A stretch of 64,000 bases of DNA from Onthophagus taurus (lineage: Eukaryota; Arthropoda; Insecta; Coleoptera; Scarabaeidae). Below, one piece after another: positions 1 through 8,292 of this stretch (position 1 is its first letter; every line of letters begins with the position of its first letter). The notes below the pieces were generated by a model. The model was not told the DNA's origin, did no database searches, and saw only the letters and a list, made by a program, of their open reading frames with translations. The translations under genes were made by a program, and so were the position numbers. The DNA is taken from the NCBI RefSeq assembly GCF_036711975.1, contig NC_091976.1:9424001-9488000 (forward strand). Direction: 5' to 3'.

Positions 1-158
1 TGAGCAATGGAATAATTGACCTAAATGAAATGCTATACATATATATAATTAATATTAAGAAAGTAAAAAAAAATAATACAAATTATAAAATTTTTTAATG
101 CGTTTTCATTAACAAAAATGATGTAAGTGAAAAAAAAATACATTTAAATAAAAGAAGG

Positions 159-315
159 AAAAGGTTTCGGCGGCTCAGTGGTGATGTAAATTAACGAACT
201 ATATAATACAGACTTATTTAATTTAATTTAATTTTACGCGAATTGAACCGATAGCTGCAAGGTGAAATATAAATACTTTAAAGACAATAAACCACTGAAC
301 CACCGAAACCTTTTC
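159..315. repeat. Imperfect hairpin with pol III-like boxes (copy 1)
   Basis: The arms at 159-183 and 291-315 are inverted copies (ggtttcggcggctcagtggt against ggtttcggtggttcagtggt) about 110 nt apart. Read on the minus strand, the second arm contains a TGGTTCAGTGG stretch like a tRNA A box. GGTTCAATTCG at 237-250 (minus strand) matches a B box. The same arrangement recurs near 1638-1795 and, inverted, at 13960-14120. No acceptor stem or anticodon arm folds convincingly, so I do not call a tRNA. It may be a tRNA-derived or pol III-like internal promoter inside the terminal arm. Confidence 0.45.
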
Positions 316-573
316 AATTTAATATTAAAAGCCTAGCAGTTGAACGGAAATACAAACAAAAAAGATGCGTGTTTAAGAAATATATAAAACTTACTTATTT
401 AATTGAATTTAAGCGGATTGAATTGATGGCTGTAAGGTGAAATAGAAACAACAAAATGATGTGTTTAAGAAATACATTTGTTATTATTTAATTTTTAAGA
501 ATATATAATTTTTATAATACAATTACATTTATATTAATACAGATGAACATCAGGGTCATCGGTCGGAAAGTTT

Positions 574-879
574 TTACGTTTCAAGCTTCTTGACGAAATC
601 CAATAAATATACAGGGTGTGTTTTACCAATGTCTTTTGCACCCTTATAAATTATAGACATTTTGCTAAGTTCCATAATTTCTTCGTCGGTAATATCTTCT
701 GCGATGCGTCTTGGTAAATAAATTACGAATCCAGCCTCCAGTTCAAGTACCACGGACGGCCAAGAACACTTTTTAAGCCGTTTCGCACACTTAATCGGGT
801 ATGGAGTGTCTGTTTGAAGCGCAGAAATTGATTTTTTCGGTGGGAAATTGCACTGACCCAATTGACTTAGACGAGACAT
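574..879 (-). CDS. 101-aa conserved element A protein, copy 1
   Basis: This 101-residue frame runs from an ATG at 879 to a stop at 574. It is identical to copy 2 (2053-2358) and differs by one residue (His to Tyr) from copy 3 (13398-13703). It contains a Pro-Ile segment, then SWPSVVLELEAG, then YLPRR and a DEEI segment, and ends in a lysine-rich tail. The pattern suggests a small beta-rich domain followed by a helix. I do not recognise a family with certainty. Short proteins with a PSVVLEL...YLPRR pattern recur beside insect mobile elements and could bind nucleic acid. The gene lies in the repeat that forms the element's outer arm. A decayed paralogue is at 14455-14885. Confidence 0.6.
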   Translation of the reverse strand: MSRLSQLGQCNFPPKKSISALQTDTPYPIKCAKRLKKCSWPSVVLELEAGFVIYLPRRIAEDITDEEIMELSKMSIIYKGAKDIGKTHPVYLLDFVKKLET

Positions 880-1000
880 GATTTGTTTCGTAGATTAATA
901 ATAATAAAACGTAACCTGTTAGCTTGGAAATAGCTGTCATACTAAATAAATTATTTAGAACATGTAATTATATGTATGAAAATAATGGGGGTGGGGAAAT

Positions 1001-1161
1001 GTGTAATAGAAGTTTCTAGAAGGATGATGCAATTCGCACGTCAGGTGTTATTGTTATCTAAAATGCAAATCAAGCAGTTTTTGTGTAATAGAAGTTTCTA
1101 GAAGGATGATGCAATTCGCACGCAGGTGTTATTGTTATCTAAAATGCAAATTAAGCAGTTT
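1001..1161. repeat. Two-copy ~82-bp tandem repeat within the arm
   Basis: The unit beginning gtgtaatagaagtttctaga occurs at 1001 and again at 1083, with only small differences (cacgtcagg against cacgcagg). The same pair occurs in the other two arm copies (about 2480-2640 and 13110-13280). It lies upstream of the 101-aa gene start and could be a repeated promoter or replication element. Confidence 0.85.
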
Positions 1162-2052
1162 TTATTATTAAATCACCAAAGTTATGTAAAGTTCATTGAA
1201 CCTCACCAACACTTGTTTCAACATGTTTAAACTTGTTTAAATTAAAATAAATATAATTTTTTAACGCAAGTATTCGTCAACATTCTTAATAGTAGTAAGA
1301 CATTGCGCGCGGTTTACGTTTGACACGTTCGGTTTCTAAAGTAAAACTGATTATGAGTTACGCGATACAATGCTTTCCTCGCCGGGGCGGAAGTGTCAAC
1401 TTACGACAATCGGCGCGGCGCATCACCAAGTAAAGTGCAATGCACCTCGCCGGCGGGAGTGTCAAGTTACAATCAATGCTGAGCAATGGAATAATTGACC
1501 TAAATGAAATGCTATACATATATATAATTAATATTAAGAAAGTAAAAAAAAATAATACAAATTATAAAATTTTTTAATGCGTTTTCATTAACAAAAATGA
1601 TGTACGTGAAAAAAAAAACATTTAAATAAAAGAAGGAAAAGGTTTCGGCGGCTCAGTGGTGATGTAAATTAACGAACTATATAATACAGACTTATTTAAT
1701 TTAATTTAATTTTACGCGAATTGAACCGATAGCTGCAAGGTGAAATATAAATACTTTAAAGACAATAAACCACTGAACCACCGAAACCTTTTCAATTTAA
1801 TATTAAAAGCCTAGCAGTTGAACGGAAATACAAACAAAAAAGATGCGTGTTTAAGAAATATATAAAACTTACTTATTTAATTGAATTTAAGCGGATTGAA
1901 TTGATGGCTGTAAGGTGAAATAGAAACAACAAAATGATGTGTTTAAGAAATACATTTGTTATTATTTAATTTTTAAGAATATATAATTTTTTATAATACA
2001 ATTACATTTATATTAATACAGATGAACATCAGGGTCATCGGTCGGAAAGTTT

Positions 2053-2358
2053 TTACGTTTCAAGCTTCTTGACGAAATCCAATAAATATACAGGGTGTGT
2101 TTTACCAATGTCTTTTGCACCCTTATAAATTATAGACATTTTGCTAAGTTCCATAATTTCTTCGTCGGTAATATCTTCTGCGATGCGTCTTGGTAAATAA
2201 ATTACGAATCCAGCCTCCAGTTCAAGTACCACGGACGGCCAAGAACACTTTTTAAGCCGTTTCGCACACTTAATCGGGTATGGAGTGTCTGTTTGAAGCG
2301 CAGAAATTGATTTTTTCGGTGGGAAATTGCACTGACCCAATTGACTTAGACGAGACAT
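2053..2358 (-). CDS. 101-aa conserved element A protein, copy 2
   Basis: The protein is identical to copy 1 at 574-879, offset by 1,479 bp. This copy sits in the inner repeat unit next to the structural genes and is probably the original resident gene. It is transcribed on the same strand as the capsid block (2785-7483). Function unknown. An intact frame in all three copies suggests recent duplication rather than long neutral decay. Confidence 0.6.
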   Translation of the reverse strand: MSRLSQLGQCNFPPKKSISALQTDTPYPIKCAKRLKKCSWPSVVLELEAGFVIYLPRRIAEDITDEEIMELSKMSIIYKGAKDIGKTHPVYLLDFVKKLET

Positions 2359-2784
2359 GATTTGTTTCGTAGATTAATAATAATAAAACGTAACCTGTTA
2401 GCTTGGAAATAGCTGTCATACTAAATAAATTATTTAGAACATGTAATTATATGTATGAAAATAATGGGGGTGGGGAAATGTGTAATAGAAGTTTCTAGAA
2501 GGATGATGCAATTCGCACGTCAGGTGTTATTGTTATCTAAAATGCAAATCAAGCAGTTTTTGTGTAATAGAAGTTTCTAGAAGGATGATGCAATTCGCAC
2601 GCAGGTGTTATTGTTATCTAAAATGCAAATTAAGCAGTTTTTATTATTAAATCACCAAAGTTATGTAAAGTTCATTGAACCTCACCAACACTTGTTTCAA
2701 CATGTTTAAACTTGTTTAAATTAAAATAAATATAATTTTTAACGCAAGTATTCGTCAACATTCTTAATAGTAGTAAGTTTAAAC

Positions 2785-3426
2785 TCATGAAATCATATCA
2801 ATATATTCCATTAAGTAATAATTTATTTCAGATAAATTTTGCAAGCAAAATTCTCGAATTAATTTTAACTTATCCTTCGAAAATTGAGTGTTCATAATAA
2901 AATCAATGTAATCATTAAAATGCAAATTGTCTAATACTTTTAATTTGTATGAAATTAAAAATTCCTTAGATAAAATGTCTTGAACTTCCATCAAGGTTAA
3001 TATAATCGGAATAAAAAAATTATTTTCAGGGTCCATATCTTCATATGTGATGCACACACAATTCTCAACGTCTGCAGTAACTCTAAGAATTCCATCCGCT
3101 AACGGTATAATTTGGTCAGAAAAGTTCATTTTAAAACGAATGATTTTAAATACATTAATCAATTGTTCCCAATCTTCACGTAGAAAAGAGAGTATATGTG
3201 ATTTCGATTCTACATCATTCCAAGATTTAAAAATCAATTTCACACATGTTATAAAACCTCTCGCCACACTAATACCAACTTTTATGTTAAATCTATCGAT
3301 CGAATATAAGGTTTCACCAATAAATTTATTTTCTTTCTCTATATCATCACGAAACTTCTTCCATTGTTTATTAATTGATACCCAGTAAGGGCTTTCAGAA
3401 ATTTCACACCCAGTGTTAACATCCAT
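2785..3426 (-). CDS. 213-aa conserved unknown protein of element A
   Basis: The frame runs from an ATG at 3426 to 2785. The middle has a beta-rich stretch (KVGISVARGF...VKLIF) followed by a helix with REDWEQLINVF. The accessory protein at 43281-44179 in element B shows the same layout (WISVGMS...F...VIRL, then TEDEWKNVIN), so I infer distant homology. The strand-then-(D/E)W-helix order resembles PC4-type single-stranded DNA-binding coactivators, but that is only a pattern match. The C-terminus is helical and acidic. It is the promoter-distal gene of the minus-strand block. A copy broken by a 32-bp deletion lies at 12361-12970. Confidence 0.55.
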   Translation of the reverse strand: MDVNTGCEISESPYWVSINKQWKKFRDDIEKENKFIGETLYSIDRFNIKVGISVARGFITCVKLIFKSWNDVESKSHILSFLREDWEQLINVFKIIRFKMNFSDQIIPLADGILRVTADVENCVCITYEDMDPENNFFIPIILTLMEVQDILSKEFLISYKLKVLDNLHFNDYIDFIMNTQFSKDKLKLIREFCLQNLSEINYYLMEYIDMIS

Positions 3427-3576
3427 ATTTCATCAAATTTAGTTGTAAACTGAATACATTAATTTTTTAATTATATGATATAACTCACACCCCCACCCTC
3501 TCCCAATAAATTTTACAACTATTATAATAATAAAACTACAATCAATTTTTTATTTAAAAATTATTATATTTACAAC

Positions 3577-4089
3577 TTAAATACAAGTAACATTATTGTG
3601 ATTATATAAAAATTTTTGTAAAATTAATACATTGTTTTGTGAACATACTGCTGGAGAGCCGGTGTGGAACCAACATTGATTGTTGGATGAATTTAATTTA
3701 GTCTCATCCTCTTCCGCAAATTCTAACGCAATATCCGTTAGTATTGAATTGCTGTTACGTGTTTTCAAAAACTGCTTCTTTTGATTTCCCTTAACAAATA
3801 TTTGATCGTAGGAGGAAATTAAGGTATCAATTACATTTAGACCTTCTGATTGATTTATCCACCCATCGCTATATAGCAACCTGTGATGGTTGCGTTCCAA
3901 ATATCTCACTGATCTTCGATCTCGAACGTTTAACTGTTGGAATGGTATACTAGCTTTTAAGTGTAAATGTATTATGTAGTCGGTGGTGATATCCACAAGA
4001 GTAAATTCTTTAACTTCGAATTTAGAATTGATGTAAAACCCCTGAACGTCTACAACCGCGATTTTGAACTTCATATTGTAAACTAACAT
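3577..4089 (-). CDS. 170-aa DVQGF-family protein, conserved in both Polintons
   Basis: The frame runs from 4089 (a second Met five codons in is also possible) to 3577, directly downstream of the major capsid gene. Features are an N-terminal hydrophobic strand ending DVQGF, a central NHH motif, and a C-terminal Cys/His cluster (CWFHTGSPAVCSQNNV) followed by a hydrophobic helix. The element B protein at 48234-48713 shares DIQGF, a HHH motif and CPYHKKRPSMCSLSNV in the same order and in the same place after the capsid gene. An acidic residue after a strand, plus a C-terminal metal-like cluster, could fit a ribonuclease H-like nuclease. That is speculation. A full second copy is at 11698-12210. 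Confidence 0.6.
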   Translation of the reverse strand: MLVYNMKFKIAVVDVQGFYINSKFEVKEFTLVDITTDYIIHLHLKASIPFQQLNVRDRRSVRYLERNHHRLLYSDGWINQSEGLNVIDTLISSYDQIFVKGNQKKQFLKTRNSNSILTDIALEFAEEDETKLNSSNNQCWFHTGSPAVCSQNNVLILQKFLYNHNNVTCI

Positions 4090-4106
4090 ATGACCTCATG
4101 TGTAAT

Positions 4107-5339
4107 TTAATTTATAATTACAGATACCTCCCCACTCAAAGGTTTGTATGTATACATCGATTCTTGGAGTAGTATACAGTATGCTTTTGTATCAGGCGGA
4201 AAATCTTTACCGCTTTGAATTTCGATACGCACCTCACATGATGCGGATGGGGCGGCTTCTTCATCGTTATTCTTAGTGGTATCCACCACGAATAAAGGTC
4301 TTTTTTTAAAGCTTGCGAAATCCATAATCGGTTGTTTTCGAGATGTTTCCCAAATATATGGTTGAAATTCGGTATACATTTTATAGAGTTCAACATAATT
4401 TTCTTTCGCAAACTCCAAATTCATCGACTCGAATGGATAGCAGTATGAGTTTAGATATACTTTAAGATCTATAATGTTCAAGTGATCGAAAAGTGTACAA
4501 TCTGAATTCGGCTGATCCTTTCGATTGGTTTGGAATGCAACTATAACGTATTGAGGTCTACCTCTGTTAGTTGTTGACGTGACCGACCAAATCTCTTTAT
4601 TTCCCTTTCTCATTGAAGGTAGCTCATAAAAAGACCACTTCCGAAACGGTACGGGAATGTTTGCGTTTTTATTTAAACCATCTAACAGCTTCATCTTTAT
4701 AGATGGGCTTGGGTACACATGTTTCGCCAACAATGTAACCGTTTTTACAGTAAACTCTGCGGTGCTAGAATCGGCTTTTGATGTAGATTTATAACAATTG
4801 GAGTCAGTACGACTTCTAACAAATCTAAATTTGAAGCGACCTCTCATAACGTGATTATAGTCCCTAAATAATCCGAAAGTATGACTTAATGGGATTTGAA
4901 ACGTGAAATCCTTGTTCGCACTAACTGTAGGCAAATTTCCTTCGGGTGGCCATTTTAAACCAGCTATTTCTAAAGATTTGCATTCCACTTCGTTTTGTTG
5001 AAGTAGGGTTCGAATCAATGATGTTAAACCGGGTTCACGTACCCGTTCGATTTCAGTACCGTTATGCTCAAATGCGATATACTCAAATAGATATGTTGGT
5101 AAGTTGTGCGTTAGCTGGATAGTATCAGTTGGATCGTTTAATTTTTCTTTGTAATCTCCCTCAATACGTATATAACTTTCGAAGAACGAAAATAAAACAT
5201 CTTCTTGGTTTAGTTCAATGGTGAATATATCGTTATTTTGAAAAGAATTTGTGGAAGGATGGTAACTATGCACTTCTTCTCTAGCGATCGAATTATCCAC
5301 GATGGGTTCGCGGTATATATTTAACTTTTGTGTAGACAT
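4107..5339 (-). CDS. Major capsid protein (double jelly-roll) of element A
   Basis: I place the start at the ATG at 5339 (MSTQKLNIYREP), because the open frame extending to 5423 overlaps the preceding basic-protein gene. The ~410-residue product aligns in order with the element B capsid at 46901-48160: an N-terminal FQNNDIFTIEL-like strand, FRDYNHVMRG against FRKIMMNVRQ, a central VPFRKWSFYELP against VPFRSWEIHEYP, FQTNRK in both, and YPFESMNLEF against FPYDNLNVDF. Polinton/adintovirus capsids are double jelly-roll proteins that form hexon-like trimers in the nucleus. An inverted fragment of its 3' end lies at 11306-11680. Confidence 0.8.
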   Translation of the reverse strand: MSTQKLNIYREPIVDNSIAREEVHSYHPSTNSFQNNDIFTIELNQEDVLFSFFESYIRIEGDYKEKLNDPTDTIQLTHNLPTYLFEYIAFEHNGTEIERVREPGLTSLIRTLLQQNEVECKSLEIAGLKWPPEGNLPTVSANKDFTFQIPLSHTFGLFRDYNHVMRGRFKFRFVRSRTDSNCYKSTSKADSSTAEFTVKTVTLLAKHVYPSPSIKMKLLDGLNKNANIPVPFRKWSFYELPSMRKGNKEIWSVTSTTNRGRPQYVIVAFQTNRKDQPNSDCTLFDHLNIIDLKVYLNSYCYPFESMNLEFAKENYVELYKMYTEFQPYIWETSRKQPIMDFASFKKRPLFVVDTTKNNDEEAAPSASCEVRIEIQSGKDFPPDTKAYCILLQESMYTYKPLSGEVSVIIN

Positions 5340-5499
5340 GATAACCCAACTGCTCGAGAAAACGTCTGTTGTCCGCTCGCAATGAAGTCTTTCTTTTAAC
5401 TGATCTAGATGTTCTCTTTCCACCTGAGTTATAATGTTTTCTTTTGATAGATGAACGCTGTTGAGGATCGGTGGCTTTTAATTGGAACAACAGCCCCAT
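5293..5499 (-). CDS. 68-aa small basic protein
   Basis: A short Arg/Lys-rich protein encoded between the penton-like and capsid genes, overlapping the capsid start by about 47 nt in another frame. Its middle ends in NRRFLEQLGYHV, which matches NRRYLVQLGYEV in the element B protein at 46710-46901, in the same position. The basic composition and location suggest a core or packaging protein, analogous in role to small adenovirus core proteins. No sequence homology to those is claimed. Confidence 0.6.
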   Translation of the reverse strand: MGLLFQLKATDPQQRSSIKRKHYNSGGKRTSRSVKRKTSLRADNRRFLEQLGYHVYTKVKYIPRTHRG

Positions 5500-6278
5500 T
5501 ATGAAGTTCGTTTTAATTCTAATCTAATAACAATTTCTTCTCCACGAAAGTTTACCAATTTACCACGCTGATCAAGTAATCTTAGTGTAATGTTCGATAT
5601 CGGACGATCGGTGTCCACTGGCAAATAAATGGGGTTCCTTGGCTCTATATTTATACTGAAACCAGGATCCACAGTTGGAGCGAATTCATATAGCGTGTGA
5701 GATAATTTGTTATTGTAATACGAGCCGGAAATTATATTACATTCCACTCGAACGGATGTCACACGTATTATATTTACCGGAAGATCTGATTTATGCTTTA
5801 TCGATACATCTAGTTTACGATTGGAAAACCCCAATATAGAAGCTATCGTATTTGGTTGAGAGAAATCTATCTCAAAATAATCGCTTTTTATTTCACACTG
5901 CAAGGTGTTATTGTTAGCCTTGAGTGAAAAAAATTTTTCAGGATCATCAACCGTATTCAATCCGATACGACGTAAAATCTCTTTTTGTAAAAATTTCTCA
6001 ATGTCCGTTATTTCATATGCACCAGTAGGAATTTTGATTTCCTGTGGTAATGCCCCCTCGTCTATAGTTGATTGTCGGCTTTTATTAATGGGCAATTTTT
6101 CGGTAAAGTAAAATTTATCGTTTACTCCTTGTTCAATGTTTGGTATACTGTTATACGTATAGAATCCAATAAGACCAAGCGAGTAACTCGAGTTAGGGTC
6201 TAATTCTATAGGCGGATAATAGTCTTCGGAGATTTCGCTTTTTGTACTGACCAGTGTGAACGTCTGTGACATTTTCAC
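5499..6278 (-). CDS. Minor capsid (penton-like, single jelly-roll) protein of element A
   Basis: The frame runs from an ATG at 6278 (or 6272, MSQTFTL) to 5499, about 259 residues. It matches the element B protein at 45955-46686 across its length: TFTLVS against TFTLTG, SSYSLGLIGFYTYNSIPNI against GSYELALLNFETFNSLANV, a shared GTYDI/GAYEI-D-I motif, and a C-terminal IYLPV...IRLLDQ-G-LV-FR-EE. Penton-like single jelly-roll proteins of Polintons form the vertex capsomers. The protease stop at 6275 overlaps this start codon, so the block is tightly packed. Both ends look intact. Confidence 0.75.
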   Translation of the reverse strand: MKMSQTFTLVSTKSEISEDYYPPIELDPNSSYSLGLIGFYTYNSIPNIEQGVNDKFYFTEKLPINKSRQSTIDEGALPQEIKIPTGAYEITDIEKFLQKEILRRIGLNTVDDPEKFFSLKANNNTLQCEIKSDYFEIDFSQPNTIASILGFSNRKLDVSIKHKSDLPVNIIRVTSVRVECNIISGSYYNNKLSHTLYEFAPTVDPGFSINIEPRNPIYLPVDTDRPISNITLRLLDQRGKLVNFRGEEIVIRLELKRTS

Positions 6279-6657
6279 TCAAATGAGTTATTTCTTATGT
6301 TAAGTAGGAAATTTATACATAATTGACCGCAGTTATACGGGTTATCCTTTTGAAAATTATCGTGGTTATACACAATTTGACATTTTTTAAAGTATTTTAA
6401 AAGTTCTTTAGGTGGTTTTAGATCTCCATAACTGTCGAAATATAACACCCTATTGCCAATTTTTTTATAGGCTACCCAATGGGTTCCGCTACCTCGGTGA
6501 TCATCTAAATTTACAACAGCTGACTCATAATATTTAGGACCTTCTTTAGGCAATCCATTTCGCATATACACTCCGCGAAAATTTGGAATTTTAAGTGTTT
6601 TAGCGTATTTTATTATATCGAGATTTGTTAGAGGTGTATTAGGTAGCCTAGTTACAA
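6275..6657 (-). CDS. Adenain-like cysteine protease, no initiator ATG
   Basis: Catalytic residues are visible: His in GTHWVAY, Asp in YFDSYGD, and Cys in NPYNCGQLC, in the order typical of adenovirus-type maturation proteases. The homologous region begins well upstream of the first Met (at 6571): conserved residues (LVTRLPNTPLTN, then KTLKIPNFRGVYMR) extend back to about 6655 without an ATG. The frame therefore seems to be entered from the preceding PLA2 gene. An A AAA AAC heptamer lies at 6664-6658 on this strand. In the current sequence a TAA at 6676-6674 separates the tracked PLA2 frame from this one, with a 14-A homopolymer between. See the finding on frameshifting. Confidence 0.8.
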
Positions 6658-6673
6658 GTTTTTTTGTTGCTTT

Positions 6674-7483
6674 TTACTTAAATATAAACCCAATCCTTTT
6701 TTTTTTTTTTAATATAAAGTCAATCGCGATAGCTTCCATCGCCTTATTGTGTCGTTCAGCTTCTTTCAACTTCTCTTTAGCCTCTTGACCACTCTTCACC
6801 GCGCGATACACACCAGCCGCGCTGCCTGATAACGCTCCGAGAGCTGATAGTCCGGCAAATATGGCTGGTAATATCGGTAGTATACCACCACTTGTAATAG
6901 GTAACGGGATTGTACGCGGAATTTTAACTTTTTTCTTTCCACCCGCGGATTTAACAGCTATACGAGCACTTTTCAAAGCTAATCTAGCCGCTTCCCGTAA
7001 ATTATCTGTTGTTTTGGGTAAATCTTTAGCGATTTGCTTTACCAACACGCTTTTAAATGCTATCGGTTTATTTTTTTTATCTTTTAATCTTTTAATTATT
7101 TTTTGTCCCTTATGACCCATTCCCAATTTTCGTTTCACTTTCATAGCGTTTGTAACTAACCAAGCTGATGCTTTTTCCCCCAATGTCGAATCTTTCGCTT
7201 TCACTCTCTCCCAAGCGTTTTCCTCCAAACGTCTATCGGCCATGCGACGTTGTTCTAAAGAATTATTGTCCGAATACGCTATATCGTGTTCTCTACAAGC
7301 CCGATCTAATGGATTTATTCCTTTATCGCCTCTAGCCAAACGTTTCTTCAATTTTGTTCCTGGTCCACAAAATTGATAGCCTGGAACGTGTAACTCAACG
7401 GGTAGTTTATTGATAAGTGTATTAAGTATTCCGCTTCCCCCCGCCGTCGCAGATGTACTATCTCGAGTAAACAGCATACTCAA
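6674..7483 (-). CDS. PLA2-domain minor virion protein of element A
   Basis: This 269-residue protein carries a parvovirus-type phospholipase A2 core near the N-terminus: a calcium-loop segment PGYQFCGPG at about 34-42 and the catalytic HD with following Tyr (REHDIAY) at about 64-70. A lysine-rich middle follows, then a Gly/Ala/Leu-rich hydrophobic segment (about 195-225) that could be membrane-active. A 14-A run near the 3' end (6697-6710) has probably shifted the last ~12 codons: another frame continues with residues like the GLGLYL end seen in relatives. The enzyme is expected to help virions breach endosomal membranes. It is the first gene of the minus-strand block. Confidence 0.8.
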   Translation of the reverse strand: MSMLFTRDSTSATAGGSGILNTLINKLPVELHVPGYQFCGPGTKLKKRLARGDKGINPLDRACREHDIAYSDNNSLEQRRMADRRLEENAWERVKAKDSTLGEKASAWLVTNAMKVKRKLGMGHKGQKIIKRLKDKKNKPIAFKSVLVKQIAKDLPKTTDNLREAARLALKSARIAVKSAGGKKKVKIPRTIPLPITSGGILPILPAIFAGLSALGALSGSAAGVYRAVKSGQEAKEKLKEAERHNKAMEAIAIDFILKKKKRIGFIFK

Positions 7484-7584
7484 CTGATGCGGTTTACGCT
7501 TTCACATCCCTTATATACCCGCACATGAAGATTAAAACTCATTTTAGTTTTATAATGCGTGTAGTGCAACACCCATCTCTCACA
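7484..7584. promoter_or_regulatory. Divergent promoter region between the PLA2 and ATPase genes
   Basis: This 101-bp gap separates the minus-strand capsid block from the plus-strand ATPase block. On the minus strand, gggtatataa (7520-7511) is a good TATA box about 30 nt before the PLA2 ATG, implying a very short leader. On the plus strand, tttataat near 7549 could serve the ATPase gene. Transcription start sites are not determinable from sequence alone. Confidence 0.5.
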
Positions 7585-8255
7585 ATGTCATTAACCGATC
7601 TCGATCGGTTAACGATGATGAAACCGATAACCAGTCGTAGGCATGGCGATCTCATACCGAACAGTATAGAGCAATAGTATGCGGTCCGAGCGGATGTGGG
7701 AAAACCAACTTGATGTTAAATCTCATTTTCGATAAAAATGGTTTAAATTTTGAAAATATTTATATATACTCAAAATCCTTACATCAACCGAAATATGAAT
7801 TTTTAGAAATGATTATGAAACAGTTACCCGAAATAGGACTTTATAGATTCATCGATAATGATGCCGTTATAGATCCGTCTGAAGCTAAACAAAACTCAAT
7901 TTTCATATTTGACGATGTAGCATGCGATAAACAGGATAAGATTCGATCATTTTTCTGTATGGGACGACATAATAATATTGATTCGTTCTACCTTACGCAA
8001 ACCTATACGCGGATACCTAAACACCTAATACGAGACAATGCAAACGTCTTAATTCTATTCAAACAAGATGAGGTTAATTTAAAACATGTGTATGATGAAC
8101 ACGTTAACACCGACATGAAGTTTGATGTTTTCAAGGACGCTTGTAAACGGTGTTGGAATGATGATAAATATAACCCTATGATTATTATGAAAGATTTTGA
8201 AGTAAAGGATGGAAGGTATCGTATAGGAATGGATAAATTTATTTACCCGGACTAA
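7585..8255 (+). pseudogene. Packaging ATPase (FtsK/HerA-type) of element A, frameshifted
   Basis: The Walker A motif (GPSGCGKT, about 7683-7706) and Walker B (IFIFDDV, about 7900-7920) are present, followed by conserved RFPKHLIRDNANVLILFKQD-like and C-terminal KGRYR-like segments matching element B (51242-51946). An ATG at 7585 opens a frame resembling a normal N-terminus, but it reaches TAG at 7674-7676. The Walker A frame is open only from a TAG at 7638-7640 and has no ATG before the motif. A frame change in roughly 7640-7676 has therefore broken the gene. The family pumps the genome into capsids. Without it, element A cannot encode a packaging motor. Confidence 0.8.
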
Positions 8256-8292
8256 ATTATTGCATTGTTATCTGGTATTTGTGAGAGTAAGC

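Larger units (their letters stand above)
1..2779. repeat. 1,479-bp direct tandem duplication at the left end of element A
   Basis: Bases 1-1300 are nearly identical to 1480-2779, differing only by a few substitutions and homopolymer changes. Bases 1301-1479 form a GC-richer spacer between the copies. Each copy carries the same 101-codon reading frame. A third, inverted copy lies at about 12970-14270, with its spacer at 14271-14452. The junction at 1300/1301 joins the inner end of one unit to the outer end of the spacer, as expected from unequal exchange or a replication slip within a terminal repeat. The duplication may continue to the left of the window. Confidence 0.9.

Noticed and set aside
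159-315. tRNA gene
   Set aside because: A and B box-like sequences are present, but no acceptor stem, anticodon arm or correct spacing could be drawn.
6652-6676. Stop-codon readthrough linking PLA2 and protease in element A
   Set aside because: The in-frame TAA arrangement depends on a 14-A homopolymer that has probably changed length. The heptamer shared with element B gives a more consistent explanation.
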